Assembly: GCA_963646285.1 (NCBI GenBank)
Contig: CAVIWF010000002.1
Span: forward strand, 36,663 to 100,662
Source of the DNA: CAKUFA01 sp963646285
Lineage (GTDB): Bacteria; Bacillota; Clostridia; Christensenellales; Aristaeellaceae
Length of the DNA stretch: 64,000 bases
Direction: 5' to 3'
The notes below the pieces were generated by a model, which was not told the origin of the DNA, did no database searches, and worked only from the letters and a program-made list of their open reading frames with translations. Position 1 is the first letter of the stretch, and every line of letters starts with the position of its first letter. The position numbers and the translations under genes are program-made. Of the stretch, positions 51,107-59,258 are shown one piece after another.

Positions 51107-52006
51107 ATGTTTGGATATCGGCCGGACGGCCGCAGGCTGTCCTCCATTGATCCCATTGTCCGCATTACGCCTTACCTGATGCCCATGCGCTGCGATGCGC
51201 AGGTGTTCCTCCAGCACAAGCTGGATTACGAAATGATGGCTCGTTACATTGCCGCCCAGAGCGCAAAAGGTGAGCGGATCACATTCATGAACATCATTGT
51301 GGCGGCCTATGTGCGTGCTGTGAGCCAGCACCCGGAAGTGAACCGCTTCATCATGAACAAGCAGTACTACTCCCGCACCAACTGCACCGTGTCCTTCACC
51401 ATGCTGAAGGATCCTCACGATGCAGAAAAGGGCGAAACGGCGGTAAAGATTAAGTTCGACCCCACGGATACCATCTATGACGTGCGGGATCGCATGGCGG
51501 CTGTGGTGGAAGCCAACCGTGGCGTGGAAAACAAGAACTTTGCCGATAAGCTGGCTCGGGGTGTGCTGGCTGTGCCGGGACTGCCGACTTTGGTGGTTGC
51601 TCTTGTGCGCCTGCTGGATCGCTACGGCCTGTGCCCCGGTTCCCTGTTGGACGAGCTGCCCTTCCACACGGGCATGTTCATTACCAACAACGCCTCCATC
51701 GGTCTGCATCACGTGAATCACCACATTTACAACTTTGGCTCCACCAGTCTGTTCTTTGGCATGGGCACGGTGGAACGGTCCGTGACCATGGACAACAAGG
51801 GCAACGCCAAGCTGAAGCGTTACCTGCCTATCGGCATCACCGCAGACGAGCGGGTGTGCTCCGGCGCCTTCTATGCAGGCTTCTTCGGCACCATGCTGGC
51901 CTGCCTGAATGACCCCAGTTTGCTGGAGGTTCCGCCGGAAACGGTGAAGTACGACCCCAAGGCTGAATATCATCAGCCGAAGCCGGAAAAGAAGGCCAAT
52001 CACTGA
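51107..52006 (+). CDS. 2-oxoacid dehydrogenase E2-like acyltransferase domain protein with altered active site
   Basis: A 299-residue protein matching the chloramphenicol-acetyltransferase-like catalytic fold of E2 subunits (RITFMNIIVAAYVRAVSQHPEVNRFI, GMGTVERSV, LPIGITADERVCSGAFYAGFF). It has no lipoyl or peripheral-subunit-binding domain. The normal catalytic HRxxDG motif aligns with ERVCSG, so the active-site His is Glu and the Asp is Ser; classical acyltransfer is unlikely. ATG 51107 has AGAAGGGGG upstream. No E1 or E3 genes are nearby. Function unknown. Confidence 0.82.
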   Translation: MFGYRPDGRRLSSIDPIVRITPYLMPMRCDAQVFLQHKLDYEMMARYIAAQSAKGERITFMNIIVAAYVRAVSQHPEVNRFIMNKQYYSRTNCTVSFTMLKDPHDAEKGETAVKIKFDPTDTIYDVRDRMAAVVEANRGVENKNFADKLARGVLAVPGLPTLVVALVRLLDRYGLCPGSLLDELPFHTGMFITNNASIGLHHVNHHIYNFGSTSLFFGMGTVERSVTMDNKGNAKLKRYLPIGITADERVCSGAFYAGFFGTMLACLNDPSLLEVPPETVKYDPKAEYHQPKPEKKANH

Positions 52007-52010
52007 CCAT

Positions 52011-52054
52011 GCAAAAAACACGCTTCCACAATCATGTGCGGAGCGTGTTTTTGC
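52011..52054 (+). terminator. terminator after the E2-like gene
   Basis: GCAAAAAACACGCT pairs with AGCGTGTTTTTGC around a 17-base loop, giving a strong stem and a T run just after the stop codon. Confidence 0.88.
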
Positions 52055-52090
52055 AAACATTGAAATCGGATGAACAGGAGGGATTTTCCT

Positions 52091-52516
52091 ATGCCGGACA
52101 GCAAATACGATGCCATCCTTCACCTGCCGCATCACGTATCGGAAAAGCATCCGCCCATTCCCATGGAGGAGCGTGCGGCACAGTTTTCCCCCTATGCGGC
52201 ACTGACCGGCTTCGGTGCGGTGATCAATGAAACAAGGCGGCTCACCGATCCACGTCAGATCTTGAGTGAAGAAACCCTAGCACAGCTGAACCGGCAGTAC
52301 CAACTGCTGCTGGAACATTTGCCGGAGAGGCCGGAGATCACCGTGACCTACTTTCAGCCGGATGGAAGGAAGGAGGGCGGCGCGTACCTGACCCTGACCG
52401 GTCGGGTGAAAAAAGTGGACGCCTACGAACAGCGGCTTGTGCTGGAGGACGGCAGCGTCATCGCCATGGAGAACATCATGGCCATGGACGGGGAACTGTT
52501 TGCAGGAATGGAATGA
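52091..52516 (+). CDS. YolD-like family protein
   Basis: A 141-residue protein. The segment RAAQFSPYAALTGFGAVINETRR is the YolD signature, and a C-terminal SH3-like beta domain (GRVKKVDAYEQRLVLEDGSVIAMENI) completes it. YolD proteins are usually encoded next to a Y-family DNA polymerase in SOS-type loci; none is nearby. ATG 52091 follows GGAGGG by eight bases. It is 31 bases before the DinB-like gene, possibly an operon. Confidence 0.88.
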   Translation: MPDSKYDAILHLPHHVSEKHPPIPMEERAAQFSPYAALTGFGAVINETRRLTDPRQILSEETLAQLNRQYQLLLEHLPERPEITVTYFQPDGRKEGGAYLTLTGRVKKVDAYEQRLVLEDGSVIAMENIMAMDGELFAGME

Positions 52517-52547
52517 TGACACTTGTGCAAGAGGTGGGGGATGGGTT

Positions 52548-53201
52548 ATGAATCAGGAATGGGCAGCCCTGAACAAAACTTTTCAGGAACAGCTGCATAA
52601 AGAAGCAACTTTCCCGGAAAGCATTAAAACGCTTTTGACATTGCGGCGCTTTCTCATGGACGAACTGCTTCAAATGAAGCAGGAGCTGCATCGTGAGGAT
52701 TTTCATGCCATGCCCTTTCCGAATGCAAAAGGCTATCATAGTAAAACCATTGCCTATTCGATCTGGCACATTTTCAGAATTGAGGATATTGTTGCACATA
52801 GTCTGATTCAGAATGACGATGAGATATTCAAAACATATCAGGACAAAATCGGTGCCTCCTTGATCACTACAGGGAACGAACTGGCAGGGAGACAGATTGA
52901 GGCGTTTTCTCGTGCAATGGATTTGGAGGCTCTGTACGCCTATGCCGGTGCTGTCAAAAACAGCACAGATGCATTCTTGCAGCAGCTCTCCTTTCGGGAT
53001 CTGCGCAGAAAGTTTGATGAAGCGGACAAGGCAAGATTGCGCAACCTTCAGGTGGTCAGTACGGATGAAAATGCTTGCTGGCTGATTGACTATTGGTGCG
53101 GGAAAGACATTGGCGGTCTCCTTCGAATGCCCTTTTCCCGGCACTGGATTATGCACATCGAAGCAAGCCTGAGAATCAAGAACAGAATTTATCCCCAATA
53201 G
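52548..53201 (+). CDS. DinB-like four-helix bundle protein
   Basis: A 217-residue helical protein. Conserved His positions in YSIWHIFRIEDIVAH and in MPFSRHWIMHIEASLRI match the metal-binding triad of the DinB/YfiT superfamily. Such proteins act as bacillithiol-dependent or other thiol transferases or as damage-inducible proteins; the specific role cannot be inferred. ATG 52548 has GAGGTGGGGG upstream; the longer frame from 52437 overlaps the YolD gene and is rejected. It is followed 12 bases later by a broken gene. Confidence 0.82.
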   Translation: MNQEWAALNKTFQEQLHKEATFPESIKTLLTLRRFLMDELLQMKQELHREDFHAMPFPNAKGYHSKTIAYSIWHIFRIEDIVAHSLIQNDDEIFKTYQDKIGASLITTGNELAGRQIEAFSRAMDLEALYAYAGAVKNSTDAFLQQLSFRDLRRKFDEADKARLRNLQVVSTDENACWLIDYWCGKDIGGLLRMPFSRHWIMHIEASLRIKNRIYPQ

Positions 53202-53213
53202 GAGAAGACAATC

Positions 53214-53645
53214 ATGTACGAAAGAATGCTGAATAAAAGCGAAGTACCGACCATTGCCGCCATGACCACCTATTGTGGAGAGACGGCAGCACTGTTCACG
53301 GAACTGAATGAATGGCTGTCCACAGAGTATGGCACAGTGCAGACGATTGTTTTCCCATACGGCAACAGCTATGGCTGAGGCATTTCGCACAAGAGAAAAG
53401 GGAAACTTGTCTGCAATGTGTTTCCGGAAAACGGTGCCTTTGTCATCATGCTGAGAATGTCCGACCTGCAGTTTGCGTCAGTATATGACCAGCTTGGAGA
53501 CTATACCAAAAACTACATTGACAACAAATATCCCTGCAATAACGGCGGCTGGATCCATGATCGCATGACAGACAGAGCACAGCTTGCAGATGCAAAGACC
53601 ATGCTTGTCGTCAAGTGCGGCAGCGTGAAGGAGAATTCTTTGTAA
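53214..53645 (+). pseudogene. DUF3788-like gene interrupted by one nonsense codon
   Basis: An ATG at 53214, nine bases after AGGAG, opens a frame that continues to 53645 (143 residues) except for a TGA at 53376-53378. The frame reads PYGNSYG, stop, GISHKRKGKLVCNVFPENGAFVIML, and in DUF3788 proteins that position is normally Trp (YGW), so TGG appears to have become TGA. Everything before and after is well preserved. Either a recent nonsense mutation or a sequencing error. The function of the family is unknown. Confidence 0.8.
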
Positions 53646-53809
53646 GGACACAAATGATGGAAGGAAAAAGCAAAAGGCAGCAGGTAAGGAAACTGCCTGC
53701 TCCTGCTGCAAATGGTATCGATCCATGCTTTTCTATTGCATCCCTCACGGAGAAGGAATAAAATGCTTCATTCCTTTTGTTTCTATGGCATCGAAAAAAA
53801 GTCAATTGA

Positions 53810-55213
53810 TTATCGCTGCTTCTTCTCTTCCTCATGCCGATGGATTTGGGCGTTCAGCAGGTTGATGTCGCCGCAGCCCATGGTAATGGCCAAATCTCCC
53901 GGCTGCCAGTGACTGCGCAGGTAGGCCTCCGTATCGTCAAAGGAGGGAGTCCACACGGCATCAATGCCGTGGGCACGCATCCCCTCCACCAGCATACCGC
54001 TGTTCAGGTCGCCGGGGTCCTTTTCACGGGCGGCACAAATGTCTGTGACCAAAGTAAAGTCTGCCACTTCCGTGCAGGTCAGATAGTCGTTAAACAGCTC
54101 CCGAACCCGGCTGAAGGTGTGGGGCTGCATCACGGCAAAGAGCCGTCCCTTGCACCGCTTCCGGGCAATGGACAGAGCATTGCGCATTTCGGCAGGGTTG
54201 TGGCCGTAGTCGTGGAACACCTCCACCCCGTCAATCACATCCGTTAATTCAAAGCGGCGGTGAGCCCCACGGAAGCTGCTGAGGGAACGGCAGGCGGATG
54301 CCATGTCAGCCCCCAGTTCATGGGCGGCAGCAAGGGCGGCCAAACCGTTTTCCACGTTGAAGTCCCCGGGTACCTGCATGTCCACATGTCCCAGCACGTC
54401 CCCCTGATAGCACAAATCATAGGAGGCATAGCCCTGATCGTTCTCCGTCAGGTTCAGGGGATGCCAATCGCAGTCCTCTGTCATGCCGAAGGTTTCGCAG
54501 GCACGGCCGCAGCCCTCCACCAGGCGGCGGGCACGCACGTCCGTCCCTTTGCCGATGGCCATGCCGTCCTCCGGCAGCAAGGCAAGGAATTGACCGAAGG
54601 TGGTTTCAATTTCATCAATGTCCTTGTAGCAGTCCAGATGGTCGGCGTCAATGTTCAGCACCACAGCCAGCGTAGGATGCAGCTGCAAAAAGCTGCGGCG
54701 GAACTCGCAGGCTTCCGCCAGAAAGGTATCGCCCTTGCCTACACGGGTGCTGCCGCCGATGGCATCCAGCACGCCGCCGATGTGGATGCTGGGGTCAAGC
54801 CCGCCCTCCACGAGGATTTGGCTGAGCATGGAGGTGGTGGTGGTTTTTCCGTGAGCACCACATACACCTACGGCATGGGGGTAGCCTTCCATCAGTTGTC
54901 CCAGAAGATAGGCACGCTCTAGGGTGGGGATGCCAAGCCGGGCACACTCCTGCCGCTCAGGATTATCCTCCGGAATGGCGGCAGTGTAGGCCACCAGATC
55001 CGCTCCATGGACGTTTTCAGCCCGGTGACCGATCATGACCTGAATGCCTTTGCTCCGCAGGTCGCCCAGCAGATAGCCGTCGGTTCGGTCGGAACCGGTC
55101 ACCTGATAGCCTTTTTCCAGCAGCATTTCTGCCAGGCCGGACATACTGGAACCGCCAATGCCGATCATATGGATGCGCTTGCCGATGTAGTCACGTATAT
55201 GTGGAACTTGCAT
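53810..55213 (-). CDS. murC: UDP-N-acetylmuramate--L-alanine ligase
   Basis: First Mur ligase, adding L-alanine to UDP-MurNAc (467 residues). The N-terminal RIHMIGIGGSSMSGLAEMLL, the ATP loop GAHGKTTTTSM, the central VVLNIDADHLDCYKD motif and the C-terminal VFHDYGHNPAEMRN block are all clear. Its ATP-loop His (GAHGKT) is specific to MurC. It stands alone, 46 kb from the other mur genes, between a broken gene and the khpB operon terminator, and has an AAGAAAAGAG-type weak ribosome site. Confidence 0.95.
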   Translation of the reverse strand: MQVPHIRDYIGKRIHMIGIGGSSMSGLAEMLLEKGYQVTGSDRTDGYLLGDLRSKGIQVMIGHRAENVHGADLVAYTAAIPEDNPERQECARLGIPTLERAYLLGQLMEGYPHAVGVCGAHGKTTTTSMLSQILVEGGLDPSIHIGGVLDAIGGSTRVGKGDTFLAEACEFRRSFLQLHPTLAVVLNIDADHLDCYKDIDEIETTFGQFLALLPEDGMAIGKGTDVRARRLVEGCGRACETFGMTEDCDWHPLNLTENDQGYASYDLCYQGDVLGHVDMQVPGDFNVENGLAALAAAHELGADMASACRSLSSFRGAHRRFELTDVIDGVEVFHDYGHNPAEMRNALSIARKRCKGRLFAVMQPHTFSRVRELFNDYLTCTEVADFTLVTDICAAREKDPGDLNSGMLVEGMRAHGIDAVWTPSFDDTEAYLRSHWQPGDLAITMGCGDINLLNAQIHRHEEEKKQR

Positions 55214-55288
55214 GAATGCTTCACTCTTTTCTTATTCGATAGGGATGGGCACAGTGCCCACCTTGGTATTATACACCGAAGAAAGCAA

Positions 55289-55325
55289 AAGAAGCAAGTG
55301 ACGCACATGCAATCACTTGCTTCTT
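55289..55325 (-). terminator. terminator of the rpmH-khpB operon
   Basis: AAGAAGCAAGTGA pairs perfectly with TCACTTGCTTCTT around an 11-base loop, with T-rich sequence after it on the reverse strand. Confidence 0.88.
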
Positions 55326-55339
55326 CAATCAGTTTTGCC

Positions 55340-56329
55340 TTACTTCCGCAGGGTAATCACCACATGACGGTTGGGTTCTTCACCCTCGCTGTGGGTATCC
55401 ACGTTTTCATTGGGTTGCAGGGCGCTGTGGATGATACGCCGCTCATAGGGATTCATAGGCTCCAGGCTGACCCGGCGGCCGGTTTTCACAGCACGGTTAG
55501 CCATCCGATTGGCAAGGCGAACCAGGGTATCTTCACGCTTGGCACGGTAGTTTTCCGTATCCAGAGTCACCCGGGTGTAGCCTTCCTGACCACGGTTTAC
55601 CTTGAGGCTGGTCAGGTACTGGAGAGCATCCAGGGTTTCGCCGCGGCGGCCGATGAGGATGCCCAGCGTATCGCCGTTCATCTGCACGAAAACGTTGCCA
55701 TCCTGATCATTGCCCACAGCCACATTGACTTCCACACCCATCAGCCGGGTCATTTCCTTCAGGAAAACCTGTGCCTTGCCGGCAGGGGATTCAGGATCCA
55801 CCTGATCGTCAGGAATCATGGTGATGACGGGCTTTTCCAGGGGCTTAGCCGGTGCCTTGGGGGGCAGAGGCTTCTTCTCGGCGGCAGGCTTGGGGGCATC
55901 AGCCTTGGCAGGCTTGGGAGCCTTGGGCTTTGCAGGGGCGGCCTTCCGCTGCACAGGGGCGGGACGGACGCTTTCCTGCTTCGGCTGTGCAGGCTTTTCG
56001 GCAGCAGGCTTGACCTCTGCTTCCACAACAGGCTTCACGGACTTCACAGCAGGAGCGGGCTTGGCTTCAACGGCGGCCTTAACAGGCTTTGCAGCAGGAG
56101 CGGGAGAAGCCTTGGCAGGCTTATCCTCCAAGGAAGCCAGCAGGTCTTCTTCCGTGTCCTTCATGGTCAGCCGCACTTTTGCCTGACGGGAACCAAACAG
56201 ACCGAACAGTCCCTTGCTGCCTTCTTCCAGCACTTCAATGGTGACATCGCTGATGGAGGCATGGAGCGCTTCCAAACCGGCGGCAATAGCATCTTCTACA
56301 TTTTTTGCAGTGGATTCATAGGTTTTCAT
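55340..56329 (-). CDS. khpB: RNA-binding protein KhpB (Jag/SpoIIIJ-associated)
   Basis: A 329-residue RNA-binding protein. The N-terminal Jag_N domain (about 1-55, VEDAIAAGLEALHASISDVTI and GLFGLFGSRQAKVR) is followed by a long Lys/Ala/Pro-rich linker (about 60-175). A KH domain (GILIGRRGETLDALQYLTSLKVNR) and an R3H domain (ANRMANRAVKTGRRVSLEPMNPYERRIIH) make up the end. Homologues bind many mRNAs and sRNAs and influence division and cell shape. It overlaps the end of yidC by four bases, in the conserved rpmH-rnpA-yidD-yidC-khpB order. Confidence 0.94.
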   Translation of the reverse strand: MKTYESTAKNVEDAIAAGLEALHASISDVTIEVLEEGSKGLFGLFGSRQAKVRLTMKDTEEDLLASLEDKPAKASPAPAAKPVKAAVEAKPAPAVKSVKPVVEAEVKPAAEKPAQPKQESVRPAPVQRKAAPAKPKAPKPAKADAPKPAAEKKPLPPKAPAKPLEKPVITMIPDDQVDPESPAGKAQVFLKEMTRLMGVEVNVAVGNDQDGNVFVQMNGDTLGILIGRRGETLDALQYLTSLKVNRGQEGYTRVTLDTENYRAKREDTLVRLANRMANRAVKTGRRVSLEPMNPYERRIIHSALQPNENVDTHSEGEEPNRHVVITLRK

Positions 56330-57330
56330 TTTACGCTGCCCTCCCCGGCTACTGCGGTGGTTTTCTTTTCTTTACGATCCAAATACCAGTTGATGCCCAA
56401 GGTCTGTGCAGCGGCAATCAGGTTGCTGGCCACCCAGTAGATGGCGAACATGGCAGAATAGCCGGAGCAGATCCACAGGGAGAACAGGGGGAAGAACCAC
56501 TTCATGAAGTTGCTGGTAGCAGCAGTCTGCTGAGCGGCTGCATCGTCGGCAGCAGGCTGCTGGGCGGGCTGCATCTTCGTCATGAGAAACTGGGTCACGG
56601 CGGAGAGCACCGGCAGGATGTAGAAGCCGTTGTATTCCTTCATGATGTTCACCGTGGTGATCCACAGGTTAAAGGTCCAGCCGGGCAGGGCGGAAGTAGC
56701 CGCTACATAGTTCGGCATGGTTTCCAGCGTGTTGTAAATGGTCTGGATGGTGGCCTGCAGGTTGGCGGAGGTGAAGTTATCTGCTGTCAAGGCAATGGGC
56801 AGATTGCTCACACTGTCCCCCAGGGAAGAGAAAGCGGTGAGCCAGATGTTGCTGTCCGTAATGGCACGGAGGCTGTTGTAATCCGGCAGGCAGGCGGAGA
56901 AGGGGCTGTCAGGCATCCACACGTTCTTGATCCACAGCCAGCCTTCCAGCACCGGTTCCTTGCCCTGCAGCATGTCGAAAACCTGAGCCACCATCTGCTC
57001 GTTAGCCACCAGACGCATGGCGGCGAACATGGCGTACAGAATGGGCAGGGTCAGCAGCATGGGCAGGCAGGAGCTGATGGGATTGATGTGCTCCTTCTTG
57101 TACAGCTCGCTCATCTTCCGGTTGAGCTTTTCCTTGTCGTTGGCGTACTTCTTCTGCAGCCGGGCAATTTCCGGCTGGATCAGCTGGGTTTTGCGCATGC
57201 TGGCCCGGCTCTTGTAGTCGAAGGGGAACAGGATCAGACGGATCAAGAGCGTAAAGACGACGACAGACCAGCCATAATTGCCGATCACGCTGTTGATGCC
57301 CACCAGGATGGATTTCAGAAACTCGTTCAT
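56326..57330 (-). CDS. yidC: membrane protein insertase YidC
   Basis: Polytopic insertase of the YidC/Oxa1/Alb3 family (334 residues). The core begins with GNYGWSVVVFTLLIRLILFPFDYKS and includes PEIARLQKKYANDKEKLNRKM, PISSCLPMLLTLPILYAMFAAM, then later helices with YSAMFAIYWVASNLIAAAQT. It works with SecYEG or alone to insert membrane proteins. Unlike SpoIIIJ/YidC1 of bacilli, no lipoprotein signal is visible at the N-terminus. The internal loop (about 110-190) is longer than usual. Confidence 0.94.
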   Translation of the reverse strand: MNEFLKSILVGINSVIGNYGWSVVVFTLLIRLILFPFDYKSRASMRKTQLIQPEIARLQKKYANDKEKLNRKMSELYKKEHINPISSCLPMLLTLPILYAMFAAMRLVANEQMVAQVFDMLQGKEPVLEGWLWIKNVWMPDSPFSACLPDYNSLRAITDSNIWLTAFSSLGDSVSNLPIALTADNFTSANLQATIQTIYNTLETMPNYVAATSALPGWTFNLWITTVNIMKEYNGFYILPVLSAVTQFLMTKMQPAQQPAADDAAAQQTAATSNFMKWFFPLFSLWICSGYSAMFAIYWVASNLIAAAQTLGINWYLDRKEKKTTAVAGEGSVK

Positions 57331-57337
57331 GCGGGGT

Positions 57338-57577
57338 TCATTCCCTCCTCAAAGTCGTGGTTGGGTCTTCCGGCACAGGGTCGTAGCCCCCTTTGCTGAA
57401 AGGATTGCAGCGCAAAATACGCCACAGTGCCATCCATCCGCCCTTCCAGGCGCCGTAACGCTCAATGGCTGTTAAGGCATATTGGGAGCAGGTGGGGATG
57501 TACCGGCAGCAGGGGGGCTTGTGTGGGCTGATGCCCTTGCGGTAGAAACGGATGCATGCCAAAAGAAACCGCTTCAT
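57338..57577 (-). CDS. yidD: membrane protein insertion efficiency factor YidD
   Basis: A 79-residue peripheral membrane protein with the complete signature CIRFYRKGISPHKPPCCRYIPTCSQYALTAIERYG then NPFSKGGYDPVP. The three clustered Cys residues are typical. It is found between rnpA and yidC and assists protein insertion. It overlaps the rnpA stop by one base and precedes yidC by seven bases. Confidence 0.95.
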   Translation of the reverse strand: MKRFLLACIRFYRKGISPHKPPCCRYIPTCSQYALTAIERYGAWKGGWMALWRILRCNPFSKGGYDPVPEDPTTTLRRE

Positions 57578-57918
57578 CAGGCGCGATTCCCTTCCTTAAA
57601 GGCGTCCTGCTTTTTCAGCAGATATTTAACGTCCCTTTGCAGGCTCTGGAAGGTGGCCTCAGCGGCTGAAGGTCTGGCTACGATGACGTACAGGCCGTTT
57701 TTCACATCCCCCAAATAGGGCCGAAAGCATTCCCGCAGGCGGCGCTTGACCAGATTTCTGGTAACGGCGTTGCCTACTTTCTTGCTGACGGAAAAACCGA
57801 CCTGCAGCCCCCTGCCCTTGGCGTGGAGCATGACCAGATCCCGACAGGCGACGCTCTTTCCCCGGCGATACACGTACTGGAACGTCCTGTTTTTTTGCAG
57901 CCGATAACGTCTCTCCAT
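57577..57918 (-). CDS. rnpA: ribonuclease P protein component
   Basis: A 113-residue basic protein that assists the RNase P RNA in 5' tRNA maturation. The conserved RNR-like block is GNAVTRNLVKRRLRECFR, with the aromatic N-terminal segment LQKNRTFQYVYRRGKSV. It lies directly after rpmH and before yidD. The catalytic RNA gene is not in the window. Confidence 0.95.
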   Translation of the reverse strand: MERRYRLQKNRTFQYVYRRGKSVACRDLVMLHAKGRGLQVGFSVSKKVGNAVTRNLVKRRLRECFRPYLGDVKNGLYVIVARPSAAEATFQSLQRDVKYLLKKQDAFKEGNRA

Positions 57919-58036
57919 GGTTACATCCTTCCGCGGGGCTCATTTCCCGGTTATGTAGGAAAAGCCCGTCCCGCACTGGTCAAGCAGCGCACGGGCGGGC
58001 TCCATCCTCATTCAAAGGGTCCTTCGGCGGACGGAA

Positions 58037-58171
58037 TCAGACCGTCAGTTCCTTGCGGCCACGACGACGACGGGCAGCCAGCACACGACGGCCGTTCTTG
58101 GTGGACATACGGGCACGGAAGCCATGCACCTTGCTGCGCTGACGCTTCTTGGGCTGATAGGTACGGAACAT
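58037..58171 (-). CDS. rpmH: ribosomal protein L34
   Basis: A 44-residue ribosomal protein; translating the reverse strand from ATG 58171 gives MFRTYQPKKRQRSKVHGF and ends RRGRKELTV, an unmistakable L34. It is the first gene of the rpmH-rnpA-yidD-yidC-khpB operon and has a strong promoter. In most bacteria dnaA and the replication origin lie just upstream; here an exporter operon does. Confidence 0.98.
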   Translation of the reverse strand: MFRTYQPKKRQRSKVHGFRARMSTKNGRRVLAARRRRGRKELTV

Positions 58172-58236
58172 CTTCAACACTCCTTCATCATCAAGCAGGC
58201 AGGAACCTGCGTTGCTTACTAAAATACAGCTTTTTA

Positions 58237-58265
58237 AGTATATCGTACCTCAGAAAAGATGTCAA
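58237..58265 (-). promoter_or_regulatory. rpmH promoter
   Basis: On the reverse strand TTGACA (58260-58265) and TATACT (58237-58242), 17 bases apart, about 66 bases before the rpmH start. Confidence 0.82.
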
Positions 58266-58330
58266 GTCTTTTTCTGCGGTAACTGGCAAATGACTTGCAG
58301 CATCCCACCACATTCTCTGCCCAAGCTTCA

Positions 58331-58358
58331 TTTACAGTTCACAGACCGCCCATATAAT
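58331..58358 (+). promoter_or_regulatory. promoter of the MacAB-like exporter operon
   Basis: TTTACA (58331-58336) and TATAAT (58353-58358) with a 16-base spacer, about 35 bases before the ATG at 58394. Confidence 0.65.
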
Positions 58359-58393
58359 ACCCTCGTTCTCATGATAAAGGAGGAAATCAAGGC

Positions 58394-59248
58394 ATGAAAA
58401 AAGGCAAGAAGGTTCGGAAGATTGTGATTTGGGTACTGGTGCTGGCGGTGATTGCCGGTGCAGTGGCGTTCAAAATGAAGAAGGGTGCGGACAACGCTTA
58501 TACCTCGGAAACTGCCCGTACCCAGGATATTACTACCTATTATACCTTTTCCGGCAACATTGAGCCGGATAGCTCGAAAACTGTGACGGCAACCCAGCGG
58601 GGCACGGTGAAGGAGCTGAAATTCAGCGAAGGGGATACGGTGGAAGAGGATGATGAAGTGATCGTCCCCAAGTCCGGCACCAAGGTGAAGTCTGCCATGG
58701 ACGGCACCATTTCGGACATTTATGTGAAGGAAGACGATGACTACGTGCCCGGCGACAAGCTGTTCCGGGTGGCAGACTACGCCCATCCTGTGCTGAAAAT
58801 CAAGGTGGATGAATACGACGTTTCCGCCATTACCAAGGGTATGACGGTGGATGTGAAGGTGCATGCCACCGGCGAAACCCTGACGGGCACCGTTACCCGC
58901 ATTGCGCAGGAAGCAACGGTTTCTGGGGATATTGCCTATTATGAAGCCAAGATCGCCCTGCCCCAGGACGGCAAGCTGGCCATGGGCTTGACCTGCGAGG
59001 TCATCGTGCCCCGGGAGAGTGCGGTCAATGCCACAACCGTGTCCATGGATGCTATCCAGTATGATGAAAACGGCAAGCCCTATGTGTACTGCTACGGCCG
59101 CAGCAACGAAATTGTGACCCAAACGGTGATCCTTGGCATTAACAACGGCACCATTGTGGAAGTGAAGGATGGCATTAAGAGCGGCGAAACCATTCTGATT
59201 CCCCAATCTTCTGCCATGGCCATGATGCCCATGATGCAGAGCAAATGA
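58394..59248 (+). CDS. HlyD/MacA-type membrane fusion protein of an ABC exporter
   Basis: A 284-residue protein with one N-terminal membrane segment (about 9-27) after a basic tail. The rest is extracellular: a lipoyl/biotinyl-like hybrid domain (about 50-125, TVKELKFSEGDTVEEDDEVI and AMDGTISDIYVKEDDDY) and a beta-barrel domain (about 130-215) followed by a short C-terminal strand domain. No long alpha-hairpin is present, as expected for Gram-positive adaptors. ATG 58394 has AAAGGAGG upstream. It is the first gene of a three-gene exporter operon. Confidence 0.88.
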   Translation: MKKGKKVRKIVIWVLVLAVIAGAVAFKMKKGADNAYTSETARTQDITTYYTFSGNIEPDSSKTVTATQRGTVKELKFSEGDTVEEDDEVIVPKSGTKVKSAMDGTISDIYVKEDDDYVPGDKLFRVADYAHPVLKIKVDEYDVSAITKGMTVDVKVHATGETLTGTVTRIAQEATVSGDIAYYEAKIALPQDGKLAMGLTCEVIVPRESAVNATTVSMDAIQYDENGKPYVYCYGRSNEIVTQTVILGINNGTIVEVKDGIKSGETILIPQSSAMAMMPMMQSK

Positions 59249-59258
59249 GGTGGCAGAC

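Noticed and set aside
53376..53378. Selenocysteine at the in-frame TGA
   Set aside because: The family position is Trp, no SECIS-like hairpin is evident right after it, and the family is not a selenoprotein family.
58037..58394. Replication origin beside rpmH
   Set aside because: No dnaA gene and no cluster of TTATCCACA-like boxes was seen in the gap.
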